From: Paucibacter sp. KBW04
Lineage (GTDB): Bacteria; Pseudomonadota; Gammaproteobacteria; Burkholderiales; Burkholderiaceae_C
DNA length: 64,000 nucleotides
Assembly (NCBI RefSeq): GCF_003852425.1
Contig: NZ_QAJN01000008.1
Span: forward strand, 124,001-188,000
Direction of reading: 5' to 3'
Part shown: positions 22,229-30,818 of the stretch, piece after piece
How the letters are laid out: each line of letters starts with the position of its first letter
How positions within the stretch are numbered: the first letter of the stretch is position 1
The notes under the pieces: generated by a model
Databases searched by the model: none
Told to the model about the DNA's origin: nothing
What the model saw: the letters and a program-made list of their open reading frames with translations, nothing else
Made by a program: the position numbers and the translations under genes

Positions 22229-22600
22229 ATGAACTACACCGAGACCAATCCCTACTGGGCACGACTAGAGCAAGCAATGGCCAGCGAGCCCCCGGTCATA
22301 GTGCCTCATGGTCGAGATCCTGAGGCGTATTTTGAAGAGTTGCGCCGGAGCATTCGAGAGAACGCGACGGCAGATCGACTCGTGTCTGCTGTAGTTGTTG
22401 AACCTGGCTTTTCTCACCGTTCCATAGGTTCAATCATTACTGGGCATTTGCTCGCCAGTAGCGCCGTGAACGGACAGGTCGGCTATTGGCTGGTCTATGA
22501 GGCAGAGGAAGACGAGTACTACTGCTTTTGGGGGAATGATGTGGACAGCCTTGCGGCGTACGGCGTGGTGGGCAATCCAATTTACTGCTGGTGGGCTTGA
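22229..22600 (+). CDS. Hypothetical protein (123 aa), orphan
   Basis: I do not recognise this protein. It is acidic and soluble, with no signal peptide or membrane segment. Its C-terminal half has an aromatic-rich, beta-like stretch (GYWLVYEAEEDEYYCFWG) ending in YCWWA. Small acidic proteins of this kind are often immunity-like or contact-system orphans, but nothing in the sequence proves that. It sits in the lower-GC patch between the DUF6869-like gene and the HEPN-motif gene, all on the plus strand. The ATG at 22229 starts cleanly; no strong ribosome site is seen. Confidence 0.6.
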   Translation: MNYTETNPYWARLEQAMASEPPVIVPHGRDPEAYFEELRRSIRENATADRLVSAVVVEPGFSHRSIGSIITGHLLASSAVNGQVGYWLVYEAEEDEYYCFWGNDVDSLAAYGVVGNPIYCWWA

Positions 22601-22882
22601 TCGGATGAGGATGGACGGGGCCTGCCTGAATTCTCTCGGCGACCGTCTACTTCCTGGCTAGCAACTTCTCGACGCGATGGCAGGTCAGAGTCGAAATTTG
22701 CCCGTCAAACTTTCCCTCAAAACAGTTCTGGAACATCCAACAAAGCACCTGGCCGTGGTTTAGCCTGAATCCCGAAGGGCGTCCCAGTCTTTTGCGCCAA
22801 CAAATATCCCTTTGCTGCAGCGGATGGATTCGTCATCCGCCGAACGTGAACATTAGACATTCACGATGTCTACGGTAACGCC

Positions 22883-23443
22883 ATGAAAACAAGAACCAAG
22901 AAATTCGTTCAGCATTTGTCGCATGAGATCGAGGATGAGGACGTCGCGGAGTCCTACCTGGATGAGTCGCTGCCGCTCGTTGGCCTGGTCGTCATGTACT
23001 TCAACGCCGTAGAGAAGTCACTTGACTCGTTCATTTGCGAGACTATTTCTGATCGGAGTGACACTTTTGGCCTCATCGTGATTCAAAAGCTTATGTACAG
23101 CGCCAAACTGGATCTATTCAAGCGATTCGCTGATGAGTTTCACTTGACCTTTGAGAGCAAGCCCGACTCATTCGATCTTCTAGTTCAAGAACTTGGCGAG
23201 ATCGCGAGACTGAGAAACCTTGTCGTTCATGCGGATTGGAGCAGTACGGACGAGGAGGGGTACACGTTCGTGCGTCTGAAAGGATCCAAGGAGGGCTTGC
23301 TCCAAGAGTACCGGCAGTTCTCTGTTGACTCCCTAGAGAATCTCATAGAGAGAATCATCGCCGCGAATCATCTCTTCTCGGACTATTGGGAGTGGCGCTC
23401 TGAACGCCTTTCCAATCATGGCATGCGTAAAGATGAGGCCTAA
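22883..23443 (+). CDS. HEPN-motif protein (putative RNase-fold)
   Basis: 186 residues, helical, acidic and soluble. A helix LVGLVVMYFNAVEKSLDSFI is followed later by EIARLRNLVVHADW, in which Arg111, Asn112 and His116 form an RN-x3-H motif, the active-site signature of HEPN domains. HEPN proteins are RNases or inactive relatives found in toxin-antitoxin, abortive-infection and other defence settings. No nucleotidyltransferase (MNT) partner or other antitoxin is adjacent. A C-terminal tail (DYWEWRSERLSNHG) follows. GC content is below that of neighbouring core genes. A free-standing housekeeping role cannot be excluded. Confidence 0.6.
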   Translation: MKTRTKKFVQHLSHEIEDEDVAESYLDESLPLVGLVVMYFNAVEKSLDSFICETISDRSDTFGLIVIQKLMYSAKLDLFKRFADEFHLTFESKPDSFDLLVQELGEIARLRNLVVHADWSSTDEEGYTFVRLKGSKEGLLQEYRQFSVDSLENLIERIIAANHLFSDYWEWRSERLSNHGMRKDEA

Positions 23444-23627
23444 CCTTGAGGTCACGCCGACCCGCAACGACTGGTTTCTTCAGGTCCCTATTTCATTCTC
23501 GGCCTTCTGACTGGCACCCGGCCGCTGATCGCGTTTCAGCTATTTCGTTGACCGACCGCTTCTGGGATGTGAGATTGCGCGCAGCGCATGTCCCTATCGG
23601 GTCGAAACCCGCCTGCCAAGCCATCCC

Positions 23628-24107
23628 TCAAAACGGCAAAGCATTCGTACTCTTCACCTCCTCCATCACCGCATACGTCCGCGTCTCCCGTACGCCGGGC
23701 AGGGTCCAGATCACGCTGCCGATGAATTCGCGGTAGGCGCTCATATCGGAGACACGGGTTTTGAGCAGGTAGTCAAAACCGCCCGCCACCAGATGGCATT
23801 CCAGGATTTCGGGGCGGGCTTGGACGGCGGCCTTGAAGTTGTCCATCACGTCTTGTACCGTGCGGTCCAGCAGGATCTCGATGAAGACCAGCATGGCCGC
23901 ACCCAGTTTCTCGGGGTTGAGCCTGGCCTCGTAGCCGAGGATGAAGCCCTCGCGGGTCAGGCGCTTGACGCGCTCCAGCACCGCCGTGGGTGAGAGGTGC
24001 ACCGCCTCGGCCAGCTTGAGATTGGAGATGCGGCCGTCGGCCTGCAGCACGCGCAGGATGCGGGCATCGATCTTGTCCAGGGTTGTTGATGTCGAATCGG
24101 CGGCCAT
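23628..24107 (-). CDS. putR: Lrp/AsnC-family regulator, likely proline-responsive PutR
   Basis: 159 residues in standard Lrp architecture: an N-terminal helix-turn-helix (IDARILRVLQADGRISNLKL, then LSPTAVLERVKRL), a linker, and a C-terminal RAM ligand domain (ILECHLVAGGFDYLLKTRV). Divergent placement 161 bp from putA fits PutR, which activates putA when proline is bound. The fit is strengthened because this PutA lacks its own DNA-binding domain. The start is the ATG at 24105-24107; upstream codons in the frame do not look like coding sequence. The symbol is inferred from context. Confidence 0.85.
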   Translation of the reverse strand: MAADSTSTTLDKIDARILRVLQADGRISNLKLAEAVHLSPTAVLERVKRLTREGFILGYEARLNPEKLGAAMLVFIEILLDRTVQDVMDNFKAAVQARPEILECHLVAGGFDYLLKTRVSDMSAYREFIGSVIWTLPGVRETRTYAVMEEVKSTNALPF

Positions 24108-24268
24108 GCCGAATTTTCCACCATCAATTGTCAGATGTTGCGAATTTAATTCATGGCAAAGACTTCTACAGTTCCGCCACTCGCTAGAAAGCGTGGTTTG
24201 CAACGGCCAAAAACCGTCCGCCAAGCGCACAGCACCCTCCTAACCGCCCCACCAGACTGCCGCCCATC
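24108..24268. promoter_or_regulatory. putR-putA divergent promoter region with AT-rich dyad
   Basis: This 161-bp region contains GAATTTAATTC at 24142-24152, a dyad with an AT core, in the only AT-rich stretch nearby. Lrp-family proteins favour such sites. It is the best candidate for PutR binding and control of both genes. Confidence 0.45.
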
Positions 24269-27200
24269 ATGAGCACATTCGCCCTTTTGCCCGAAGCCGC
24301 CCGCCTGCCCAGCCCCTACCGCGATGAGCAGGCTGTCGTGAATGCCCTGGTGCAATCCCTGGGCGAGCGCCTGGATTGGCCCGCCGTCATCGCCCTGGCC
24401 GGCCCCTGGGTGCAGCAGGTGCGCGCCAACCCTGCGCCCTTCTGGGCTATGGAGTCCTTGCTGCGCGAATACCCCATCACCAGCTCGGAAGGCCTGGCCC
24501 TGATGCGTCTGGCCGAAGCCTTGCTGCGCGTGCCGGATGCGCCCACCGCCATCGCGCTGACGGCCGATCAACTGGGCCGTGGCCAGTTTGACGGCGCCTC
24601 GGACGGCCCGCACAAGATGCTGGCCAGCCTGTCGGCCTCGGCCATCTCCTTGTCCAAGAAGTTCTTGCCCGATGCCGAAGGCCAGGGCGGCTTGATGACC
24701 CGCCTGGGCGCGCAGACCGTGGTGGCCGCCACCGTGCGCGCCATCCAGTTGCTGGGCCGCCAGTTTGTGCTGGGCCGCAATATCCAGGAGGCCATGAGCG
24801 AGGCGGCGGATGCCCGCAAGGTTCAGCCCATGCTGCGCTTCTCCTACGACATGCTGGGCGAGGGCGCCCGCACCGAGCATGACGCCGAGCGCTACCAAGC
24901 CGCTTACGTGGGTGCCATCAAGGCCATCGCCGCCAATGCCAAGGCCGATTCGCCGGAAGGCGCGGACGGCATCTCCATCAAGCTCAGCGCGCTGTTCTCG
25001 CGCTATGAAGTCTTGCAGCGCGAGCGCGTGTTCGCCGAGCTGTTGCCGCGGGTGTGGCAGTTGATCGAGCTGGCCGCCAGCGCCAATATCAATCTGACCA
25101 TAGACGCCGAGGAGGTGGACCGCCTGGAGCTCTCGCTCGATGTGCTGGACGCCCTGGCTGCCCGCATCAAGGGCAGCTACCCGCAGTGGCGCGGCTTCGG
25201 CCTAGCCGTGCAGGCCTACCAAACGCGTGCCTTGCAGGTGATTCATGAGGTCGCCGCCATCGCCAAAAAGCACGGCCTGCGCTTTATGGTGCGCCTGGTC
25301 AAGGGCGCGTACTGGGACGGCGAAATCAAGCGCGCCCAAGAACTGGGCCTGGCCGCTTACCCGGTGTTCACCCACAAGCAGCACACCGATGTGTCTTATC
25401 TGGCCTGCGCCCAGGCCTTGATCGGCCATGCCGATGTGATCTACCCGCAGTTCGCCAGCCACAACGCCGGCACCATCGCCGCCATCGTGCAGATGGCCCG
25501 CAAGGCCGGTGCCAAGTTCGAGATGCAGCGCCTGCACGGCATGGGCGAGGGCGTCTACCGCGAGGTTTTGAAGGAAGGCACCATCCCCTGCCGCGTCTAC
25601 GCCCCGGTGGGTGAGCATCGCGATCTGCTGGCTTATCTGGTGCGCCGCCTGCTGGAGAACGGCGCCAACTCCTCCTTCGTCCACCAGCTGGCCGATGTGA
25701 ATGTGCAGGTGCCCGAGCTGCTGGGCTCGCCGCTGGAGCAGGTGCAGGCCCAAGGCGCCTTGCCGCTGCCGCCGAATCTGTATCTGGACCGTCTGGGCTT
25801 TGGCCGCCGCAATTCGACCGGCGCCGATCTGACCGATATCGCCCAACGCCAGCCCCTGCTGCAGGCCTTGGACGAGGTGAGCGTGGGCAGCGTCGCCGAG
25901 GCCAATGCCGAGGCGGTGGAGGCCGCCATGGCCAAGCTGCAAGCCGGCTTTGCCCGCTGGAACACCCAGCCGGTGGCCGAGCGCGCCGCCATCCTGCGCC
26001 GCGCCGCCGATGCCCTGGATGCCCGCCTGCCCGAGTTCTGCGCCCTGCTGGTGAAGGAAGCCTTCAAGACCCAGGGCGACTGTGTGGCCGAGGTGCGCGA
26101 GGCGGTGGATTTCCTGCGTTACTACGCCGACCAAGCCGAGAGCGACGCCCCGCGCATGCAAGGCCGCGGCGTGTTTGTTTGCATCAGCCCCTGGAACTTC
26201 CCTCTGGCCATCTTTGCCGGCCAGGTGGTGGCGGCCCTGGTGGCGGGCAATACCGTGGCGGCCAAGCCGGCCGAGCAAACGCCTTTTGTGGCCCAGCGCT
26301 TTGTCGACTTGTTGATCGAAGCCGGCCTGCCGCGTGATGCGCTGGTGCTGCTGCATGGTGCCGGTGAGACCGTCGGTGCCGGCCTGGTGGCCGATGCCCG
26401 CACGGCCGGTGTCTGCTTCACCGGCTCCACCCAGGTGGCGCAAATCATCAACCGCACTCTGGCCGCCAAGGAAGGCCCCGTCGTGCCCCTGATCGCCGAG
26501 ACCGGCGGCCTGAACGCCATGGTGGTGGACTCTACCGCCCTGCCCGAGCAGGTGGTGGATGCCGTCGTGCAGTCGGCCTTCCGCTCGGCCGGCCAGCGCT
26601 GCTCGGCCCTGCGCCTGCTCTGCGTGCATGAAAGCATTGCCGACGGCGTGATCGAGATGCTGCGCGGCGCCCTGCAAGAGCTGTGGGTGGGCCAGCCTGA
26701 TGAGTTGGCCACCGATGTGGGCCCGGTCATCGACGAGGAGGCTTACGACAATATTCAGCAGAACGTGGCTCGCCTCAAGCGCGAGGCCAAGCTGATCGCC
26801 GAGTCCAAGGTGCATGACCCCATGCCTCGCCTGGTGCAGCCGGTGGCCTTTGAGATTCCGCGCATCGACGCGCTGCGCCAGGAAATCTTCGGCCCGGTGC
26901 TGCACGTGGTGCGCTGGGGTGGCGATGTGGACGCGGTGCTGGAGCAGATCAATGCGCTGGGCTATGGCCTGACGCTGGGCATCCAGACCCGCATCGACAG
27001 CCGCGCCCTGCGCCTAGCCGACAAGGCCCGCATCGGCAATGTCTACGTCAACCGCAATGTGATCGGCGCCGTCGTCGGCGTCCAGCCCTTTGGTGGCGAA
27101 GGCATGTCGGGCACCGGTCCCAAGGCCGGCGGCCCCAACTATCTGCACCGCTTCTGCGCCTTGCCCGATGCCGCGGCGGCCTTTGGCGTGGCCGGCCTCA

Positions 27201-27880
27201 GCGCCCCGGCCAGCCCGGCACCTGCCGCCAGCTTCGATCTGCCCGCCTTGGCGGCCGCCCAGCAGGTATGGAGCGACACGGCCGTGTCCGAGCGGGTGGC
27301 CCTGCTGCGCCGTGCCTTTGACGGCCATGCCAGCTCGGCCGCGCTCTCGGCCCGCCTGAGCGTGAGCCAGCTACGGCTCAGCGATCAAAGCCTGCCCGGC
27401 CCCACGGGCGAGAGCAATGAGCTGCGCCTGCATGGTCGTGGCGTGCTGGCCCTGTTGGCCCAAGGTGCCAGCGAGGAAGCCCTGGCCCTGGCCTTGGTCG
27501 CTGCTCTGGCCTCTGGCAACAGCCTGGCCGTGCTGGCCCAAGGCCCGGCCTTGACCCTGGTGCAGACCCTGCAACAGCGCCTGCGCCAAGCCGGCCTGCC
27601 CGCTGCTCTGTTGCAGATCGAACAAGGCGGCCGCGAGGCTTTGGCGGGCCTGCTGGCCGATGCCCGCTTGGCCGGTGTGGTGCTGGCCGCGCAAGACCTG
27701 GCCACCGAGCGCGCCCTGTGGCGCCAGATGGCGGCCGACAAGGGCGCCATCCGCCCCCTGATTACCGCGGCGGAAGTGGCCCAGGCCAGCCAGCAATACC
27801 GCTTCAGCGCCGAGCAAACCCTGACCATCAACACGGCGGCGGCGGGCGGCAACGCGGCCTTGCTGGCGGGCATGCACTGA
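24269..27880 (+). CDS. putA: Bifunctional proline dehydrogenase / L-glutamate-gamma-semialdehyde dehydrogenase (type B PutA)
   Basis: 1203 residues. The FAD-binding proline dehydrogenase barrel covers roughly 150-460 (MVRLVKGAYWD; GEHRDLLAYLVRRLLENG near its end). The aldehyde dehydrogenase domain covers about 510-970, with catalytic Cys778 in SAGQRCSALR. It oxidises proline to glutamate in two steps with substrate channelling. The last 200 residues form the extra ALDH-like domain of long PutAs and end in the conserved TLTINTAAAGGN motif. No ribbon-helix-helix DNA-binding domain is present at the N-terminus, so it is the type B form and cannot repress its own gene. A strong terminator lies 88 bp downstream. 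Confidence 0.95.
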   Translation: MSTFALLPEAARLPSPYRDEQAVVNALVQSLGERLDWPAVIALAGPWVQQVRANPAPFWAMESLLREYPITSSEGLALMRLAEALLRVPDAPTAIALTADQLGRGQFDGASDGPHKMLASLSASAISLSKKFLPDAEGQGGLMTRLGAQTVVAATVRAIQLLGRQFVLGRNIQEAMSEAADARKVQPMLRFSYDMLGEGARTEHDAERYQAAYVGAIKAIAANAKADSPEGADGISIKLSALFSRYEVLQRERVFAELLPRVWQLIELAASANINLTIDAEEVDRLELSLDVLDALAARIKGSYPQWRGFGLAVQAYQTRALQVIHEVAAIAKKHGLRFMVRLVKGAYWDGEIKRAQELGLAAYPVFTHKQHTDVSYLACAQALIGHADVIYPQFASHNAGTIAAIVQMARKAGAKFEMQRLHGMGEGVYREVLKEGTIPCRVYAPVGEHRDLLAYLVRRLLENGANSSFVHQLADVNVQVPELLGSPLEQVQAQGALPLPPNLYLDRLGFGRRNSTGADLTDIAQRQPLLQALDEVSVGSVAEANAEAVEAAMAKLQAGFARWNTQPVAERAAILRRAADALDARLPEFCALLVKEAFKTQGDCVAEVREAVDFLRYYADQAESDAPRMQGRGVFVCISPWNFPLAIFAGQVVAALVAGNTVAAKPAEQTPFVAQRFVDLLIEAGLPRDALVLLHGAGETVGAGLVADARTAGVCFTGSTQVAQIINRTLAAKEGPVVPLIAETGGLNAMVVDSTALPEQVVDAVVQSAFRSAGQRCSALRLLCVHESIADGVIEMLRGALQELWVGQPDELATDVGPVIDEEAYDNIQQNVARLKREAKLIAESKVHDPMPRLVQPVAFEIPRIDALRQEIFGPVLHVVRWGGDVDAVLEQINALGYGLTLGIQTRIDSRALRLADKARIGNVYVNRNVIGAVVGVQPFGGEGMSGTGPKAGGPNYLHRFCALPDAAAAFGVAGLSAPASPAPAASFDLPALAAAQQVWSDTAVSERVALLRRAFDGHASSAALSARLSVSQLRLSDQSLPGPTGESNELRLHGRGVLALLAQGASEEALALALVAALASGNSLAVLAQGPALTLVQTLQQRLRQAGLPAALLQIEQGGREALAGLLADARLAGVVLAAQDLATERALWRQMAADKGAIRPLITAAEVAQASQQYRFSAEQTLTINTAAAGGNAALLAGMH

Positions 27881-27967
27881 GGGCTAGAGGGCAGGCCTAG
27901 GCCGCCCCAGGCAAGCGCAAGAGCGTGTTTGCTTGGGGCAGAATGCCGCGAAGCTAACTTTTAAATC

Positions 27968-28003
27968 AGGCGGCACCTTGAGCGGTGCCGCCTTTCTTTT
28001 TCC
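27968..28003 (+). terminator. Rho-independent terminator of putA
   Basis: AGGCGGCACC and GGTGCCGCCT form a perfect 10-bp stem around a six-base loop, followed by TTCTTTTT. It lies 88 bp past the putA stop and just before the next gene's start at 28015. Confidence 0.9.
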
Positions 28004-28014
28004 CTCTTCCGTCT

Positions 28015-28581
28015 ATGCCTTGTTTCATTGCCGGCGCTCGCAGCCTGCGAAGCAGCTCCCGCCCCCGTTCAAACACCTTTGCTACCCGCTTCTTGCTGCC
28101 CTTGGTGGCGGTCGGCGGCTTGCTAAGCCCAAGCGCCCAGGCCGGCGACTGGGTGGCCAGCCTGGGCTATGGCCAGTGGTTCAATATCAAGGGCTTGGAG
28201 TGGCAGCTGGGCTATCGCTTCAAAAGCGACCAGCTGGGTTTCAATCTGATTCCGCTCAGCGGCATCCTGCATGACCGCGACTCGGCATTCGGCAGTCTGC
28301 AAGCCGTGAGCGGCGCGAACGCCGCCGGCTCGGAGTCCTGCCAGAACAGCTCAAGCGCCCAGCCGCGCAGCAACTACTGCGCCGACTGGACCGACGACTA
28401 TGCGGCCATGGCCTCGGCCGACTGGAGTTTCAAGTCCGGCATGAGCTTGGGGGCGGGGGCGCGTTTGTCGCGTCACTCCACCCTGTTTGCCACGGCTCGC
28501 TTCAGCCTCAGCAAAGAGCTGGCGCTGCAGGTCAATGGCGCTGCCAATTACTTTGCCGTGGGACTGAGCCTGGGCTTTTGA
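28015..28581 (+). CDS. Small outer-membrane beta-barrel-like protein
   Basis: 188 residues. A long N-terminal segment with a hydrophobic core (FLLPLVAVGGLLSPSAQA-G) is a plausible signal peptide. The mature part alternates polar and hydrophobic residues in short strands (WVASLGYGQWFNIKG, MSLGAGARLS, LFATARFSLS). It ends in Phe (GLSLGF), a usual mark of outer-membrane barrels. An acyloxyacyl or lipid-modifying barrel is possible by appearance, but no active site can be named. The ATG at 28015 is preferred because earlier in-frame starts fall inside the putA terminator hairpin. The 3' end overlaps the converging gene by 50 bp. Confidence 0.6.
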   Translation: MPCFIAGARSLRSSSRPRSNTFATRFLLPLVAVGGLLSPSAQAGDWVASLGYGQWFNIKGLEWQLGYRFKSDQLGFNLIPLSGILHDRDSAFGSLQAVSGANAAGSESCQNSSSAQPRSNYCADWTDDYAAMASADWSFKSGMSLGAGARLSRHSTLFATARFSLSKELALQVNGAANYFAVGLSLGF

Positions 28582-28903
28582 GCCCAGCCCGGAGCCAGGC
28601 TCGGGCGTGGGCCCACAGGCCGGCCGGAGCCTCAGCCTGCAACAGGCAGAGCTGGCATGCCTCGGCGGGTGTGTCCAAGCGCAGCCAAAGCGTCTCGGGC
28701 GCTTGCCAGACCTGACCAGGTCGCAGCTTGCACTGAGCCTGCCAGAGGCTGTCGGCCAAGCTCAGGCCGGGCAGCAAGCCGCTGAGGGCTTGGCAGAGCA
28801 CGAGGCTGCCGCTGTGCAGCTGTAGCCGGCTGCCGGCCGGTAGTTGCAGCAGGCGCTGGCCGCCGCGTGGCAGCTGGAGGAGGGAGGCGTTCTGGGCATT
28901 CAT
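28532..28903 (-). CDS. Hypothetical protein, possibly DUF2917-like
   Basis: 123 residues beginning MNAQNASLLQLPRGGQRLLQ, then short Leu-rich beta-like strands (LQLHSGSLVLCQALSG, LWLRLDTPAEACQLCL). The opening region resembles the small DUF2917 family, which in Burkholderiales is often encoded beside MocR-type regulators; this assignment is tentative. It is divergent from the MocR-type gene across 186 bp that contain a tandem repeat, so it is probably the regulated target. Its 3' end overlaps the outer-membrane gene. The start is the ATG at 28901-28903. Confidence 0.5.
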   Translation of the reverse strand: MNAQNASLLQLPRGGQRLLQLPAGSRLQLHSGSLVLCQALSGLLPGLSLADSLWQAQCKLRPGQVWQAPETLWLRLDTPAEACQLCLLQAEAPAGLWAHARAWLRAGLKSPGSVPRQSNWQRH

Positions 28904-29020
28904 GATGGGTCTGGGCCTCGCAGGCATGAGTCATGGGCTGGGATCCACTGTCGCCAGGCCTGGCTCGGGTGCACAGGCACAGAAGCCAGGCGATTGCAGC
29001 GGAACAGGGCTCTTTTTGCT

Positions 29021-29055
29021 TCTGTATCGCAATGCAGAGCGGCGATCTGTATCGC
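29021..29055. promoter_or_regulatory. Tandem operator candidate for the MocR-type regulator
   Basis: TCTGTATCGC occurs twice in the same orientation, at 29021-29030 and 29046-29055, with starts 25 bp apart. It lies in the divergent region between the DUF2917-like gene and the MocR-type gene. MocR/PdxR/GabR proteins typically bind such direct repeats. Confidence 0.6.
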
Positions 29056-29089
29056 TAGGCTGCGGGCCGCTGCGCCGACAATCCTGGGA

Positions 29090-30568
29090 ATGACGACGCT
29101 CACCACCGAGGACAGCCGGCTTTACGTTCGCCTGGCCACGCATTACCGCCAGGCCATCCGGCAGGGCACGCTGCCGCCGGGCGCGCGCATGCCCTCGGTG
29201 CGGGGCTTGATGGATTTGCATCAGGTCAGCATGTCCACCGCCTTGCAGGCCTGCCGCTGGCTGGAGAGTCAGGGTTTGCTGGAGGCCCGTGCCCGGGCCG
29301 GCTACTTCGTTGCCGAGGCGGGCCGGGCGCCGCCAAGCCAAGCGCCGCGACTCGCTCCGGCGCATGAGCCGGCCGCGGCGGCGCCGGTGGACGCGGCGCG
29401 CTATGTGGGCGTGCATCAGAAAGTCTCGTCGGTGCTGGAGCGTGCCTTGCGGGCCCAGGTGCGGGTCAATCTCTCCGGCGCCCAGGCCGCGCCCGAGCTT
29501 TATCCGCTGGAGCGCCTGCGCCAGTCCAGCCAGCGGGTCTTGCGCCAGCACGCGATTCGTCTGGTCACCCCGCCCCCGCCCGGCGGTGAGCCGGCGCTGC
29601 GCTCGGCCCTGGCCCGCCAGGCCCTGGAGCATCAGCTCAATCTGCGGGCAGACGAGATCGTCATCACCCATGGTTGCACCGAGTCCCTGACCCTGGCCCT
29701 GCGCGCCGTCACCCAACCGGGCGACGTGGTGGCGGTGGAGTCACCGACTTATTACGGCCTGCTGCAGATTCTGGAAAGCCTGTCCCTGCAGGCGCTGGAG
29801 ATTCCGACCAGCCCGCATACCGGCATCTCCTTGCCCGCCCTGCAGGAGGCGGCCGCACGCACGCCGGGGCTGAAGGCGGTGGCGGTGATCCCCAATCTGC
29901 AGAACCCCCTGGGCGCCGTCATGCCCGATGCGGCCAAGCAGGCCTTGCTGACCTGGTGCGAGACCCAGGACCTGGCCTTGATCGAGGACGACACCTATAC
30001 CGCGCTCTACGAGGGCCCCGGCACGCTGCGGCCCATCAAGTCTTTTGATCGCAGCGGGCAGGTGATTCTGTGCAGCTCCCTGCACAAGGTCTTGGCCCCA
30101 GGCATGCGCCTGGGCTGGATGACGGGCGGGCGCTGGCAGCAGCGCCTGGAGATGCTCAAGTACAGCCAGTCCCGCCCCAACGAGGCCATGGCCCAGCTGG
30201 CGGTGGCGGACTTTTTCAACGCCGGCCATATGGCCCGCCATCTGCGCGGCATGCGGGCACGCCTGGCCCAGCAGCGCGAACAGATGGCCGAAGCCCTGGC
30301 CCGCCACCTGCCACGCGAGTCGCGCATGAGTGTGCCCAGCGGCGGCTTGAATCTCTGGGTGGAGCTGCCCGAAGGATGTTCCTCCGAGGCCTTGTTCGAG
30401 GCGGCCCTGGCCCAAGGCATACGGCTGGCGCCCGGCGCCATGTTCTCCAACTCCATGCGCTACGACCGCTTCCTGCGCATCAACTGCGGCCTGCCTTTTG
30501 ACGAGCCGGTGCGCGAGGCGGTGCTGTGTCTGGGGCGATTGCTACAGCCGAAATCTCTCTATTTGTAA
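29090..30568 (+). CDS. MocR-type regulator (GntR helix-turn-helix fused to PLP aminotransferase fold)
   Basis: 492 residues. The N-terminal winged helix (residues 8-75: YRQAIRQGTLPPGARMPSVR, VSMSTALQACRWLESQGLL) is of GntR type. The remainder is a fold-type I aminotransferase domain with THGCTESLTLALR, the PLP-contacting LIEDDTYTALYEG and the Schiff-base lysine in SSLHKVLAPGMRLGW. MocR proteins sense PLP-linked amino compounds and usually activate a divergent gene, often an exporter or metabolic enzyme. The ATG at 29090 gives the expected N-terminus. The target is probably the divergent DUF2917-like gene, its own gene, or both. Confidence 0.9.
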   Translation: MTTLTTEDSRLYVRLATHYRQAIRQGTLPPGARMPSVRGLMDLHQVSMSTALQACRWLESQGLLEARARAGYFVAEAGRAPPSQAPRLAPAHEPAAAAPVDAARYVGVHQKVSSVLERALRAQVRVNLSGAQAAPELYPLERLRQSSQRVLRQHAIRLVTPPPPGGEPALRSALARQALEHQLNLRADEIVITHGCTESLTLALRAVTQPGDVVAVESPTYYGLLQILESLSLQALEIPTSPHTGISLPALQEAAARTPGLKAVAVIPNLQNPLGAVMPDAAKQALLTWCETQDLALIEDDTYTALYEGPGTLRPIKSFDRSGQVILCSSLHKVLAPGMRLGWMTGGRWQQRLEMLKYSQSRPNEAMAQLAVADFFNAGHMARHLRGMRARLAQQREQMAEALARHLPRESRMSVPSGGLNLWVELPEGCSSEALFEAALAQGIRLAPGAMFSNSMRYDRFLRINCGLPFDEPVREAVLCLGRLLQPKSLYL

Positions 30569-30818
30569 CAAGTGGCTTGGGCGCCACGCCGCCGTTTTCA
30601 AGGCAAAGTCCCGAATCGGAGTGACAGGATGTGGGCATGGACGCGCCTACGCCCAGCATGCGCTCAGCATCTGCTCGCTGCGGCCCGAGCTAACGACTCT
30701 TTCACCTGGGTTGCGCCCCCGCGCCGCCGGCTTACTTCCCTTCACAACGGCTAGGGTTTTCGCGGTATCGTCAAGGTCGTCCCTATTCCCTCACTTTCAA
30801 GAAGAATTGGAGCCAACC

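Noticed and set aside
21650-23630. Integron-like gene cassette array
   Set aside because: The genes are small, unidirectional and of low GC, and a GCCTAAC occurs at the end of the HEPN-motif gene. However, that sequence is just its last codon and stop, no matching GTTRRRY partner or attC hairpin follows, and no integrase is seen.
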